DNA from: Candidatus Coatesiibacteriota bacterium
GTDB lineage: Bacteria; RBG-13-66-14; B26-G2; JAUVZD01
Reading direction: 5' to 3'
DNA length: 64,000 bases
Assembly: GCA_030602715.1 (NCBI GenBank)
Contig: JAUVZD010000001.1
Coordinates: forward strand, 62,001 to 126,000
The notes beneath the pieces were generated by a model. That model was not told where the DNA came from. It saw only the letters and a list, made by a program, of their open reading frames with translations, and ran no database searches. Both the position numbers and the translations under genes were made by a program. Of the stretch, positions 51,107 through 61,751 are shown in pieces (position 1 is the first letter of the stretch; each line of letters begins with the position of its first letter).

Positions 51107-51970
51107 TTGGCGGCTCTGCGGGACATCAAGCGGCGAATAGGAAGCGTGGGGAAGACCAGGGAGATCACCCAGGCGATGAAGACCGTGGCTGCGGTCAGGG
51201 TGCGCAACGCTCAGCAAGCTCTCTACAGTATGCGCCCCTACTCCGACCGTCTGGCAACCATGATCGCTTCCCTCTGCTCCCACGAGGACCGTAGCACCCA
51301 TCCTCTTCTGGCGGAGCGGGAGAGTAAAAATGTCCTGCTGGCGGTTCTGACATCGGACAAAGGTCTCTGCGGACCTTTCAACTCCAACGTACTCAGGGAG
51401 GCGGAGAGACGCATTAAATACCTTAAAAGAATCGGTCATGAGAATGTGGGGTTAATCGCCATCGGCAGAAAGGGACGAGACTACCTCAAGCGTCATAATC
51501 ATAATATAGTGGCGGAATACTTTATGTTCGGAACCAAGGTGCACATGGACGATGCACGGAAGATAGGGCAGATATTGATAGATAACTTCAAGGGCAAGGG
51601 TGTGGATAGGGCGGAGCTTATCTATAACCGCTTTCACCACGCCGGTCGTCAGGAGGTTGTGGTGCGCACCCTGTTGCCGATTGCCGGTCTTGAGGAGTGC
51701 ATGTTTCCCGGAGTGGATTATATCTATGAACCTGACAAGCACCAGATACTCAATGTCCTATTACCGTTATATCTAAATGTCCAGGTCTGGCGTATCGTGC
51801 AGGAGTCCACAGCCGGCGAATATGGAGCTCGTATGACCGCCATGGAGATGGCCAGCCGGAACTGCGAAGAGGTCATTGAAAAACTGACCCTGCACTACAA
51901 CAAAGCCCGTCAGAGCCACATCACCAATGAGCTTATTGAGGTGCTCACCACGGCGGAGGCTTTCAGATAA
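51107..51970 (+). CDS. atpG: F-type ATP synthase subunit gamma
   Basis: The 287-residue protein shows LRDIKRRIGSVGKTREITQA at the N-terminus, VLTSDKGLCGPFNSNVLR, and the C-terminal GARMTAMEMASRNCEEVIEK and RQSHITNELIEVLTTAEAF. It forms the rotating central shaft. The TTG start follows GGGAGG. Confidence 0.95.
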   Translation: MAALRDIKRRIGSVGKTREITQAMKTVAAVRVRNAQQALYSMRPYSDRLATMIASLCSHEDRSTHPLLAERESKNVLLAVLTSDKGLCGPFNSNVLREAERRIKYLKRIGHENVGLIAIGRKGRDYLKRHNHNIVAEYFMFGTKVHMDDARKIGQILIDNFKGKGVDRAELIYNRFHHAGRQEVVVRTLLPIAGLEECMFPGVDYIYEPDKHQILNVLLPLYLNVQVWRIVQESTAGEYGARMTAMEMASRNCEEVIEKLTLHYNKARQSHITNELIEVLTTAEAFR

Positions 51971-51992
51971 AGAGTTGCGGTTTTACTAATAG

Positions 51993-53462
<1,470 letters not shown>

Positions 53463-53466
53463 GGGT

Positions 53467-53787
53467 ATGGGCCTGCCGGACAAGATACATCTGGAATTGG
53501 TGACCCCCATCATGATGGGTCTGCACCTGGATGTGGTGTCCATAATCGCTCCGACTACCGAAGGTTATGTCGGCATTCTTCCGGGACACACATTTTATAT
53601 CACCTCACTCGCAGAGGGGAAGTTGGCGGTGCGTTTTGAAGGTCAGCTGAAGGCGGTACGGGTAGGACCCGGTTACATGGAGGTAAACCCGGATTATGTG
53701 GTGGTGGTTACCGAGATGATGGAGGGAATTGGAGAGACAATCAAAGAGGTGCAGGCTTGGGGAATTAAATATGAGGAAAAAATGTAG
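53467..53787 (+). CDS. atpC: F-type ATP synthase subunit epsilon, short form
   Basis: The 106-residue protein has the N-terminal beta-sandwich (TEGYVGILPGHTFYITSLAEG) and ends soon after. The usual length is about 130-140, so the two inhibitory C-terminal helices are missing. Last gene of the atp operon; an unrelated membrane protein follows after 92 bases. Confidence 0.9.
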   Translation: MGLPDKIHLELVTPIMMGLHLDVVSIIAPTTEGYVGILPGHTFYITSLAEGKLAVRFEGQLKAVRVGPGYMEVNPDYVVVVTEMMEGIGETIKEVQAWGIKYEEKM

Positions 53788-53879
53788 ATTTTGTTGTATA
53801 ATCGGGACTTAAACCACTCGCATTTTGGGAGATTTTGATAGAAGGTCTTTTTGGATTTTGATTAAAAGGAGAATATGTT

Positions 53880-54569
53880 ATGGAGACTGTGCCTCCAAAG
53901 TCCACCGCATCCACAATCGCAAAGAAAGGGATACCGTGGCAGTTAACACTCATCTGTGTATTACTGCTGTTGCACATCGCTTTTAACATGATCTTCCTCT
54001 TTACGGTATCCCTTCCCGGGCAGTATACCTCTGGATTTGTCAAGTTTATGTTCCCCGGTTTCTATATCCTGTCATCATTGTTTGACATCCTGTGTATCCT
54101 TCTCCTGTTGATCCGCAGGGATAGAGCCATCGCCGTCGCCAAGGCTTATATCGTCCTGGCGGTTACCGTCTCCTTCGTCTTGACCATCTTGCTCATCTGG
54201 AATTTGAATGTAATTTATGTGGTCAAGGTGACCGAGAATACCGGAAAAGAACTGGTGTTCACCGTCTTTATGGGAGTGGAGGAGGGTTCTCCTATAACCG
54301 AGGAGGGGCGAATGGATTTGAAGAAGTTTCCCCAGATGAAATCAAAGAAGAAGGATGATAGCTTCAAGGTATATCTGGATATAGTTGAGGGAAAAGGGGG
54401 TAAGATGTTGCACAAATACTCTCCGATAGATTATGGGCCTTATCGCAATAATATTTTCGTCCATGGCGTGGCAATAATTTTACTTATCGCCTCAATTATC
54501 TTCCTCAACACCAATGCGGTTTATAACTATGTCTATGCCCGGGTGCTGGTTAAAGCCCCCGAGGTATGA
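53880..54569 (+). CDS. Membrane protein of unknown function
   Basis: The 229-residue protein has about four hydrophobic segments (22-45, 55-78, 88-112 and 190-212) with a soluble domain of roughly 70 residues (115-185) between the last two. AAAAGGAG precedes the ATG. No family is recognised. It follows the atp operon and is closed by a terminator. Confidence 0.7.
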   Translation: METVPPKSTASTIAKKGIPWQLTLICVLLLLHIAFNMIFLFTVSLPGQYTSGFVKFMFPGFYILSSLFDILCILLLLIRRDRAIAVAKAYIVLAVTVSFVLTILLIWNLNVIYVVKVTENTGKELVFTVFMGVEEGSPITEEGRMDLKKFPQMKSKKKDDSFKVYLDIVEGKGGKMLHKYSPIDYGPYRNNIFVHGVAIILLIASIIFLNTNAVYNYVYARVLVKAPEV

Positions 54570-54584
54570 TTAACTCCGGTGTTT

Positions 54585-54618
54585 AAAAAAATCGCCTGCT
54601 TGCGTGGGCGATTTTTTT
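54585..54618 (+). terminator. Rho-independent terminator
   Basis: Arms AAAAAAATCGCC and GGCGATTTTTTT around a ten-base loop, ending in seven T. Works in either direction by its A and T runs. Confidence 0.9.
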
Positions 54619-54709
54619 ATGAGTAAGTCTGTTGTATTGAACCTTCTGCTTGAATGGATTGGTTACACAGAGAGGTTTGAAAGTCTGTTAAGGGCTTCTC
54701 AAAAATACC

Positions 54710-54738
54710 TTGAATATAACTCTAAAGATTGCTAATAT
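54710..54738 (+). promoter_or_regulatory. Promoter of the hdr-flx operon
   Basis: TTGAAT at 54710-54715, a 17-base spacer ending TGC, and TAATAT at 54733-54738 (extended -10), about 57 bases before hdrC. Confidence 0.7.
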
Positions 54739-54795
54739 ATCTCCTTAAATCCATCCGCGGTTGTAGCAATTCAATCAACACAGGAAGAAGCAGAT

Positions 54796-55374
54796 TTGAA
54801 GTGGGAGATAAAGACGGAGGACATTCACACTTCCTTCCGAGATGAAGTGGAGGAACTCAGCGGAGAGAGCTTCGGCGCTTGTTATCAGTGCGGAAAGTGT
54901 TCCGCCGGCTGTCCCATAGCATTTGCTATGGATCATGGGCCTACAAAAATTATGCGCTTCTGCCAGCTGGGGATGGAGGATGAGGTCATAAATTCCGATA
55001 CCCCCTGGCTCTGTGCTTCCTGCCAAGCCTGCACCACCCGTTGTCCCCGGGAGATAGACATAGCCGAGGTTATGGATGCCTTGCGCATAATCGCCAAACG
55101 GCGGGGCATCAAGCCCAGAACCGACCCGGATATAGCGCTCTTCGCCGAAATCTTCTTGAGCAACTTGCGGTGGTTCGGGCGAATCTATGAACTGGGCTTG
55201 GTCGGCGAGTTTAATCTTCTGAGCGGGCGCTTCTTCAAGGACTTTGGCAAAGCACCGGCTATGTTTCTCAAACGTAAGCTGGCTCTTCTCCCTTCTAATC
55301 CGTTCAAGTGGGGCAAGGTGAGGGAAATCTTTAAAAAGTGCGAGAAGATGAAAGAGGGGGAGGGGAGAGAGTGA
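54796..55374 (+). CDS. hdrC: Heterodisulfide reductase subunit C-like Fe-S protein
   Basis: The 192-residue protein has two 4Fe-4S motifs, CYQCGKCSAGCP and CASCQACTTRCP (near residues 33-83), the HdrC arrangement. A hydrophobic-basic C-terminal stretch follows. It links HdrA to HdrB electronically. The TTG start follows AGGAAG. First gene of the operon; it overlaps hdrB by four bases. Confidence 0.9.
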   Translation: MKWEIKTEDIHTSFRDEVEELSGESFGACYQCGKCSAGCPIAFAMDHGPTKIMRFCQLGMEDEVINSDTPWLCASCQACTTRCPREIDIAEVMDALRIIAKRRGIKPRTDPDIALFAEIFLSNLRWFGRIYELGLVGEFNLLSGRFFKDFGKAPAMFLKRKLALLPSNPFKWGKVREIFKKCEKMKEGEGRE

Positions 55375-56264
55375 AATATTCCTATTATCCCGGATGTTCC
55401 ATGCACTCCACCGCTGCCGAATTTGAAAGTTCTTTTCGGTTCGTAGCTGGAGTCTTGGGAATGGAGCTTACGGAGGTGGAGGATTGGTTTTGTTGTGGTG
55501 CCACCCCAGCCCACATCACCGACCCCCTTTTGGGTTTAGCCCTTCCCACCCAGAACCTGCTTCAAGCCAGACCGACCGGCCTGGATGTAGCCACCACCTG
55601 TGCCGCCTGCTACAACAGGCTGAAGACCGCAAATCGGGTAGCTTTGGAGAAGCCGAAGAAAAGGGAGGCGCTCGCCCAGATACTCGGTGAGGAGTATAAG
55701 GGAGAAATTCCCGTCCGCCATATCCTGGATATCTTTGTCAACGATGTGGGCGTGGATAACATCCAGAGAAATGTGCTCTTTCCTCTAAACGGTCTGCGGG
55801 TGGCGAGTTACTACGGTTGTCTGCTTACCCGCCCGCCGGAGGTGGCGGATTTTGATGATGTGGAGAACCCGGTAACTATGGATAAAATAGTAGAGGCTCT
55901 GGGTGGGGTAGCCCTGGAGTGGCCCTTCAAGACCGAGTGCTGTGGAGCCAGCTTCAGCCTCTCCCGCAGTGACATCGTGGGCAGATTGGCAGGGGAGATA
56001 ATGAGATATGCGAAACAAGCCGGGGCGGAGTGCATCGCAGTTGCCTGCCCCCTCTGCCAGTCCAACCTTGACCTGCGCCAGAAGGAAGCGAGCGAATACG
56101 AGGGTGTGGAGTTCAACATGCCCATACTTTATATAACCCAATTGATGGCTGTCGCCTATGGTGGTGGGGGCAAGGATGTGGGCTTGGGTAAAGCGATAGT
56201 GAATGCGGAATCGGTGGTGCACCGTGTCTTCGGTCATCGGGGTTCTGAACGAGTGGAGAGATAG
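55371..56264 (+). CDS. hdrB: Heterodisulfide reductase subunit B-like protein
   Basis: The 297-residue protein has the two CCG domains of HdrB: YYPGCSMHSTA, WFCCGATPAH, TTCAACYNRL, YYGCLLTRP, TECCGASFSLSR and ACPLCQSNLD. These bind the unusual clusters that split a disulfide. The natural disulfide in bacteria may be DsrC or another protein; no dsrC is in the window. The GTG at 55371 follows GGAGGGGAGAG and overlaps the hdrC stop. Confidence 0.92.
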   Translation: MKYSYYPGCSMHSTAAEFESSFRFVAGVLGMELTEVEDWFCCGATPAHITDPLLGLALPTQNLLQARPTGLDVATTCAACYNRLKTANRVALEKPKKREALAQILGEEYKGEIPVRHILDIFVNDVGVDNIQRNVLFPLNGLRVASYYGCLLTRPPEVADFDDVENPVTMDKIVEALGGVALEWPFKTECCGASFSLSRSDIVGRLAGEIMRYAKQAGAECIAVACPLCQSNLDLRQKEASEYEGVEFNMPILYITQLMAVAYGGGGKDVGLGKAIVNAESVVHRVFGHRGSERVER

Positions 56265-56267
56265 ATT

Positions 56268-58292
56268 ATGGCTCGGATAGGGGTCTTTGTCTGCTGGTGC
56301 GGTTCCAATATCGCCGGCACGGTGGATGTGAAGAAGGTCGCCGAAGAGGTCAGCAAACTGCCTTATGTGGTCTATTCCACCGACTATAAATATATGTGCT
56401 CCGACCCCGGCCAGAATATGATAAAGGAGGCAATAAAGGAACACCGCTTGACCGGGGTGGTGGTCTCCGCCTGCTCGCCGAGGATGCACGAGGTCACCTT
56501 TCGCAGGACGGTGCAGGAGGAGGGGGTCAATCCTTACATGATGGAGATGGCTAACATCCGGGAGCACTGTAGCTGGGTGCATGATGATATGGAGGAAGCC
56601 ACCGAGAAAGCCATTGAACTGGTGCGTATGGCTGTGGCTAAGGCTGTGGAGCTTGAGCCGATGGAGAAGATAGAGGTGCCGGTAACCAAGCGGGCGCTGG
56701 TAATCGGCGGGGGCATAGCCGGAATCCAGGCGGCGCTGGATATCGCCGACGGCGGGGTGGAGGTAATTTTGGTGGAGAAGTCTCCCTCCATAGGTGGAAA
56801 GATGTCCCAGCTGGATGAGACCTTTCCCACCCTGGACTGCTCGCAGTGCATCCTCACCCCCAAGATGGTTGACGCCGCACAACACCCCAACATCAAGATA
56901 TATTCCTATGCCGAACTGGAGGAGCTGGACGGATTCATCGGCAACTTCCAAGCGCGCATCCGCCAGAAGGCTCGCTCGGTGGATATGGAGCTGTGCAACG
57001 GCTGCGGCGACTGCTGGAATAAATGCCCCCAGAAGAAGATTCCCAGCGAGTTTGAGGCGGGAATGTCCGACCGTGCCGCCATCTATGTCCCCTTTCCCCA
57101 GGCAATTCCCAACACGCCGGTCATTGACCGGGAAAACTGCATCTACTTTCAGTCCGGCAAATGCGGGGTCTGCGCCAAGATATGCCCCACCGGAGCCATA
57201 AGCTATGACCAGAGCGACGAGTTCATCACCGAGGAGGTGGGGGCGGTGGTGGTGGCAACCGGATACGACCTGTTCAATACCGATGTCATCGGCGAATACG
57301 GCTACGGAGAGATTCCCGATGTCATCTCCGGTCTGCAGTTTGAGCGGCTGTCCTCCGCTTCCGGTCCCACCGAGGGGAAGATAGTCCGCCCCTCCGACGG
57401 CAAGAAGCCCGAGGAGGTGGCTTTCATCTGTTGCGTCGGCTCCCGGGACGACAAATATGGACGACCTTACTGCTCTAGAATATGCTGTATGTATACTGCC
57501 AAGCACGCCATCCTCCTCCATCATAAATCACACGGCTCTCAAGCCTATGTCTTCTACATAGATGTGCGTGCCGGGGGCAAGGGGTATGAGGAGTTCCTCC
57601 GCCGGGCTACTGAGGAGGAGGGAGCCATCTACATGCGGGGAAGGGTCAGCCGACTGTATAGAGACAACGGCAAAGTGGTGGTCAAGGGCGCAGACACCCT
57701 CTCCGGAGCCCAGATAGAGTTGCACTGTGATATGGTTGTGCTGGCAAACGGCATCACCGCCAGCCCCGGAGCAGAGGAGTTGGCTCGTAAGCTGAGCATT
57801 TCCTACGATGAATACGGTTTTTACAGTGAAGCCCACCCCAAATTAAGGCCGGTGGAGACCAACACCGCCGGTATCTATCTTGCCGGCTGTTGCCAGGCGC
57901 CCAAGGACATCCCCGATTCGGTGAGCCAGGCAAGTGCCGCTGCAAGCAAGGTCTTAGCCCTCTTCAGCGGCGATTTCCTCACCCGAGAACCCAATATCGC
58001 CGAGGTCAATCCCTTCACCTGCACCGGCTGTTTCACCTGCAGAGAAGTCTGCCCCTATGACGCCATAGACGAGGAGGAGGTTACCGTCCACATTGATGGG
58101 AAAAAGGTGACCAGGACGATAGCCCGGGTCAACCTTGGTAAATGTCAGGGATGCGGGATATGCTGTGCGGTATGCCGTTCCAACGCAATTAACCTCAAGG
58201 GGACCAAGGACTTGCAGATATTCAGGCAGATAAAGGCATTTACCGGGTCTGAAAAGGAGAAATCTGACGAACCGGTGGGCTCAAAAAAGTAG
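56268..58292 (+). CDS. hdrA: Heterodisulfide reductase subunit A-like flavoprotein
   Basis: The 674-residue protein has an N-terminal IGVFVCWCGSNIAGTVDV domain and a FAD fold with VIGGGIAGIQAALDIADGG and DETFPTLDCSQCILTP. Several 4Fe-4S motifs follow: CNGCGDCWNKCP, CGVCAKICP, CTGCFTCREVCP and CQGCGICCAVC. HdrA is the flavin-bifurcating subunit that sends electrons to ferredoxin and to HdrBC. It belongs to the bacterial type paired with Flx proteins. Confidence 0.95.
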   Translation: MARIGVFVCWCGSNIAGTVDVKKVAEEVSKLPYVVYSTDYKYMCSDPGQNMIKEAIKEHRLTGVVVSACSPRMHEVTFRRTVQEEGVNPYMMEMANIREHCSWVHDDMEEATEKAIELVRMAVAKAVELEPMEKIEVPVTKRALVIGGGIAGIQAALDIADGGVEVILVEKSPSIGGKMSQLDETFPTLDCSQCILTPKMVDAAQHPNIKIYSYAELEELDGFIGNFQARIRQKARSVDMELCNGCGDCWNKCPQKKIPSEFEAGMSDRAAIYVPFPQAIPNTPVIDRENCIYFQSGKCGVCAKICPTGAISYDQSDEFITEEVGAVVVATGYDLFNTDVIGEYGYGEIPDVISGLQFERLSSASGPTEGKIVRPSDGKKPEEVAFICCVGSRDDKYGRPYCSRICCMYTAKHAILLHHKSHGSQAYVFYIDVRAGGKGYEEFLRRATEEEGAIYMRGRVSRLYRDNGKVVVKGADTLSGAQIELHCDMVVLANGITASPGAEELARKLSISYDEYGFYSEAHPKLRPVETNTAGIYLAGCCQAPKDIPDSVSQASAAASKVLALFSGDFLTREPNIAEVNPFTCTGCFTCREVCPYDAIDEEEVTVHIDGKKVTRTIARVNLGKCQGCGICCAVCRSNAINLKGTKDLQIFRQIKAFTGSEKEKSDEPVGSKK

Positions 58293-58308
58293 AATTGGCT
58301 CGCCAATT
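58293..58308 (+). other. Short hairpin between hdrA and flxD
   Basis: AATTGG and CCAATT around a CTCG loop just after the hdrA stop. Too weak and without T-run to be a clear terminator; may affect message stability. Confidence 0.3.
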
Positions 58309-58363
58309 TCAATAAATCAGAGATGGTTTTTTAAGAGGTTACTTTAAAAGTAAGGACTTAACA

Positions 58364-58816
58364 ATGGCGGATGCCGAAACCACTGCCAAGACCAAGAAAA
58401 AAGCGGATAGAACGGGTTTTGAGCCCCATATAATCGGCTTTTTGTGCAACTGGTGCACCTATGCCGGCGCCGATCTTGCTGGGACTAGCAGAATCGGTTA
58501 TCCCACGAACATAAAAGCGGTGCGAGTGCCATGTTCGGGGCGGGTTGACGCCATGTATGTCATAAATGCACTGAAAAACGGTGCCGATGGGGTTCTGGTT
58601 TCCGGCTGTCATCCCGGCGACTGCCATTATAACCAGGGAAACTACTACGCCAGACGGCGATTTATGATTTTGAGGGAGATATTTTCCGCTATGGGCATAA
58701 ACCCGGAACGGTTGCAGATGAGCTGGTGCTCAGCCGCAGAGGGAGCCAAGTGGGCCCAGATTGTAGCCCAAGTGACTGAGAAAATAAGGGAATTGGGACC
58801 TTTTGAGGGAATCTAG
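58364..58816 (+). CDS. flxD: FlxD/MvhD-like Fe-S subunit
   Basis: The 150-residue protein shows GFLCNWCTYAGADLAG, VRVPCSGRVDAMYVINALK, SGCHPGDCHYNQGNYYA and QMSWCSAAEGAKWA, the cysteine pattern of MvhD, which passes electrons to HdrA. A poorly conserved lysine-rich N-terminus precedes it. The gene is separated from hdrA by 71 bases. Together with flxC, flxB and flxA it forms the NADH-oxidising side of the complex. Confidence 0.92.
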   Translation: MADAETTAKTKKKADRTGFEPHIIGFLCNWCTYAGADLAGTSRIGYPTNIKAVRVPCSGRVDAMYVINALKNGADGVLVSGCHPGDCHYNQGNYYARRRFMILREIFSAMGINPERLQMSWCSAAEGAKWAQIVAQVTEKIRELGPFEGI

Positions 58817-58888
58817 AAATTACTTTAAGTCAGAGGGTGAGAATAGAGGACAATCTGCTAGGAGTTGGTTTAGCAAAAGGATTTATAA

Positions 58889-59776
58889 GTGGAGCAGTTG
58901 ATCCAGGAAGCCAAGAAATTACTTGAAGAAAATAAGGTGGATGTGGTCATAGGTTATCGCTCCTCGCCCCTTCCGCCGTTCACCCGGCCGGCATTCATAC
59001 GCCGACCGGAGGACTGCGAGCAGTTGGTCTTCAACTGCGGGTCGGTCTATAACCTGACCCGCTACTTGATTGGGCTGGGAGAGAAGCCTGCCATCGTAGT
59101 CAAGGGTTGTGAGCAGAGAGGATTGGTGGTGCTGGAGCAGGAGAATATGCTCCCTCGTGACTCCTATCTGCTCATTGGTGTGGGGTGTTCCGGTCAGGTG
59201 GACGAGAGGAAGCTTAGGGAAGGGGGTTTTGACCGCCTACCTGAGCAGTTGAGCGATGAACTTATGGCTGACAAATGCCTCTACTGCGACCAACACAATA
59301 CGCCGGATGCGGATATCTTTGTCGGCGACGAGGTGGAGTCCGTTGAACCCCGCACAGAGCGCTACGCCGGTCTGGATGAGTTTTTTGCTCAGGACTACGA
59401 GGAACTCTATCACCACTGGACGGAGGTTTTTTCCCGCTGTATCCGCTGTTATGCCTGCAGAAATATCTGTCCGTTGTGCTACTGCGAGCAGTGCATCTCC
59501 TATGTAAATATGCCCCAGTGGCTTCCCCGCTCGGTTGCGGACAACAACAACTATCTCTTCCACATGCGCAGGGTGCTGTGCATGGCTGGACGTTGTATAG
59601 ACTGCGGGGAGTGTGAGCGCGCCTGCCCGGTGGATATTCCCCTGCGCACCCTATATAAGCGCATCGCCCAGAAGATAGAGGGCTTTTTCTATGGCTACCG
59701 AGCCGGTAATAACAGAGAGCAACTACCGCCACTTCAGGATTTCAATAAGGACGATTCCGCTGATTTTATCCTGTGA
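58889..59776 (+). CDS. flxC: FlxC-like 4Fe-4S protein
   Basis: The 295-residue protein begins with a domain related to the F420-hydrogenase beta family (VKGCEQRGLVVLEQE, LIGVGCSGQVDERKL). It ends with two cluster motifs, CIRCYACRNICPLCYCEQC and CIDCGECERACP. Its place between flxD and flxB matches the FlxABCD-HdrABC gene set, read here in the order D-C-B-A. The GTG start follows AAAAGGA. Confidence 0.8.
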   Translation: MEQLIQEAKKLLEENKVDVVIGYRSSPLPPFTRPAFIRRPEDCEQLVFNCGSVYNLTRYLIGLGEKPAIVVKGCEQRGLVVLEQENMLPRDSYLLIGVGCSGQVDERKLREGGFDRLPEQLSDELMADKCLYCDQHNTPDADIFVGDEVESVEPRTERYAGLDEFFAQDYEELYHHWTEVFSRCIRCYACRNICPLCYCEQCISYVNMPQWLPRSVADNNNYLFHMRRVLCMAGRCIDCGECERACPVDIPLRTLYKRIAQKIEGFFYGYRAGNNREQLPPLQDFNKDDSADFIL

Positions 59777-59798
59777 ACAAAGTTGAGGGAAGCGACCG

Positions 59799-60800
59799 GT
59801 GAAGATGCAGAAACTCTCCGAAGATGACATTAGAGCCGGACTGGATAAGTTGAGCCGGGAGACGGTCGTCTATGCCCCCATGGAGCAGGAGGGACGGCTG
59901 GACTTCCGTAAAATGGAGAAGGGTGGGGAGGTGGAGCTGGGAGCGAGGAAGACCATAATGTCCGCCAAGAAGCTCTTCCTTCCTCAGGCGGAGGAGTTGT
60001 TCAGCTTCAAAGCCGGTAAGCACAGCGTGGAAATGATTGACCCGCCAAAAGACGAGGAGCCCTTGGTCCTCTTCGCCTGTCGTCCCTGTGAGATGCGGGC
60101 TTTGGAGATTATGGATAAGGTGTTCAACTGGGATTATGCGGATTTCCAGTGGAATGAGCGGAGGGCGAGAGCTACAATTATCGTCTTCGCCTGCCTTGAA
60201 CCCCTCACCGAGACCTGTTTCTGCAACTCGCTGGGCATAGATTCCTCCAGGAGCGATGGCGCAGATGCCATCATCTATACCACCGCTGAGGGTTTCTTCG
60301 CCCGAGCACATAGCGAGAAGGGGAAAAAAGCGCTGAAGGTGTTCGTTGGTAAGGATGAAGAAGCGCCGGAGTTTACAACCAGGGATTTCCCGGAGAAATT
60401 CAACACCGACCTGCAAGAGAAGATGATGGAGAACTTTGAGAGCCCCACCTGGAAGGAGATAGCTCCCGCTTGCATAGGTTGTGGAATCTGCACCTTCGTA
60501 TGTCCCACCTGCCACTGCTTTGATATTCAGGATGAGGGCGGCAGGCGGGTTCGCCTGTGGGACTACTGCACCGGCGCCGACTTCACATTGATGCTCGCCC
60601 ACCAGCCCCGACCCACCCAATACCGCAGATACCGGCAGAAGGTGATGCACAAATACAGTTACTATCCCACCCGTTTTGGGGAGATTCTCTGCACCGGATG
60701 CGGTCGTTGTATAGACCAATGCCCGCAGAATATTGACTTTCGAGAGGTTCTCAAGAAGTGCAACCGACTTGCGCCGGCTGAGACCGGAGGTGAGGAATGA
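59799..60800 (+). CDS. flxB: FlxB-like 4Fe-4S protein
   Basis: The 333-residue protein shows ACRPCEMRALEIMDKVF, ACLEPLTETCFCNS and the two cluster motifs CIGCGICTFVCPTCHC and CTGCGRCIDQCP, as in the beta subunit of sulfhydrogenase-type complexes. It carries electrons between FlxA and the rest. The GTG start follows GAGGGA with normal spacing, and the gene overlaps flxA by four bases. Confidence 0.88.
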   Translation: MKMQKLSEDDIRAGLDKLSRETVVYAPMEQEGRLDFRKMEKGGEVELGARKTIMSAKKLFLPQAEELFSFKAGKHSVEMIDPPKDEEPLVLFACRPCEMRALEIMDKVFNWDYADFQWNERRARATIIVFACLEPLTETCFCNSLGIDSSRSDGADAIIYTTAEGFFARAHSEKGKKALKVFVGKDEEAPEFTTRDFPEKFNTDLQEKMMENFESPTWKEIAPACIGCGICTFVCPTCHCFDIQDEGGRRVRLWDYCTGADFTLMLAHQPRPTQYRRYRQKVMHKYSYYPTRFGEILCTGCGRCIDQCPQNIDFREVLKKCNRLAPAETGGEE

Positions 60801-61645
60801 CGGCGGAGAACGGCAATCTGTATAAGCCCCATATTGTAACCGTCACCGAAGTCTGGGAGGAAACCCCGACCATAAAGACCTTTCGGATGGTCTTTGATGA
60901 CCCCAAGGTTGGGGACAATTTCACCTTCAAAGCCGGGCAGTTCGGCGAATACTCAGTCTTCGGTGAGGGCGAAGCCACCTTCTGCATCGCTAACTCTCCC
61001 ACACGCAAAGGTTACATTGAGTGCTCGGTAAAGGAGGTGGCTCGGATGACCCACGGACTCCATCTCCTTGATGTCGGCGACAAGGTGGGCTTTAGAGGAC
61101 CGTATGGAAACTGGTTTCCCCTGGAGGAGATGAAGGGCAAGAAGCTGATGTTCATCGGCGGGGGGATAGGATTAGCTCCCTTGCGCTCACTTATTCAGAA
61201 TGTGCTGGATACCCGAAAAGATTTTGACCAGGTGGACATTATATACGCCGCCCGCTGTGAGGAGGAGTTCGTATATAAACGAGAGATAGAGGAGTGGAAG
61301 GCTAGTTCCGACTGCGGGCTCTGTCTGGCGGTGGACCCCATCCCCGACCAGGTGTGCGGTGACGATGTGCGCGTCAGTTTTATCCCCCCCATACTGGAGG
61401 AGATGAAGCCCAACCCCAAGAACCGAATCGTAATCACTTGCGGACCGCCGATAATGATCAAGCTGGTGACCGCTAAACTGGAAGAGCTTGGCTGGCCGGC
61501 GGAGCAGATTATCACCACTCTGGAGATGAAGATGAAGTGTGGGCTGGGGAAGTGTGGTAGATGTAACATCGGTTCTACTTATGTCTGCAAGGACGGACCT
61601 GTATTCACCTACGAGCAGATAAGAAGCTTCCCCCAGGAATATTAA
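60797..61645 (+). CDS. flxA: FlxA-like NAD(H)/FAD oxidoreductase subunit
   Basis: The 282-residue protein is a ferredoxin-reductase type flavoprotein: TFKAGQFGEYSVFGEGEA, LMFIGGGIGLAPLRSLI and a C-terminal cysteine cluster CGLGKCGRCNIGSTYVC for a 2Fe-2S site. It should take electrons from NADH. In Desulfovibrio vulgaris the FlxABCD-HdrABC complex is known to act in ethanol metabolism with NADH; the same partner set is present here. Confidence 0.9.
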   Translation: MTAENGNLYKPHIVTVTEVWEETPTIKTFRMVFDDPKVGDNFTFKAGQFGEYSVFGEGEATFCIANSPTRKGYIECSVKEVARMTHGLHLLDVGDKVGFRGPYGNWFPLEEMKGKKLMFIGGGIGLAPLRSLIQNVLDTRKDFDQVDIIYAARCEEEFVYKREIEEWKASSDCGLCLAVDPIPDQVCGDDVRVSFIPPILEEMKPNPKNRIVITCGPPIMIKLVTAKLEELGWPAEQIITTLEMKMKCGLGKCGRCNIGSTYVCKDGPVFTYEQIRSFPQEY

Positions 61646-61670
61646 CAATCCCTTAATGGACTTATGATGG

Positions 61671-61707
61671 CTCCCCTCAAAGAGATTGCGGTTCCTTTTG
61701 GGGGGAG
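61671..61707 (+). terminator. Possible terminator hairpin after flxA
   Basis: Arms CTCCCCTCAAA and TTTTGGGGGGAG (about 11 pairs, one G-T) with a 14-base loop; AT-rich sequence follows but no clean T-run. Confidence 0.45.
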
Positions 61708-61751
61708 ATTTGAAAATATTTGCGGTTGTTAGACCTGAGCGGAGATGATGG

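Noticed and set aside
55785-57524. A 579-codon open frame on the minus strand opposite hdrB and hdrA
   Set aside because: It is antisense to two well-recognised genes, has a low-complexity His/Leu/Gly-rich product with no known motif, and is explained by the codon bias of the real genes.
58341-58826. Repeat of TTACTTTAA before flxD and after flxD
   Set aside because: Only nine bases long and AT-rich; a chance match cannot be excluded and no function is suggested.
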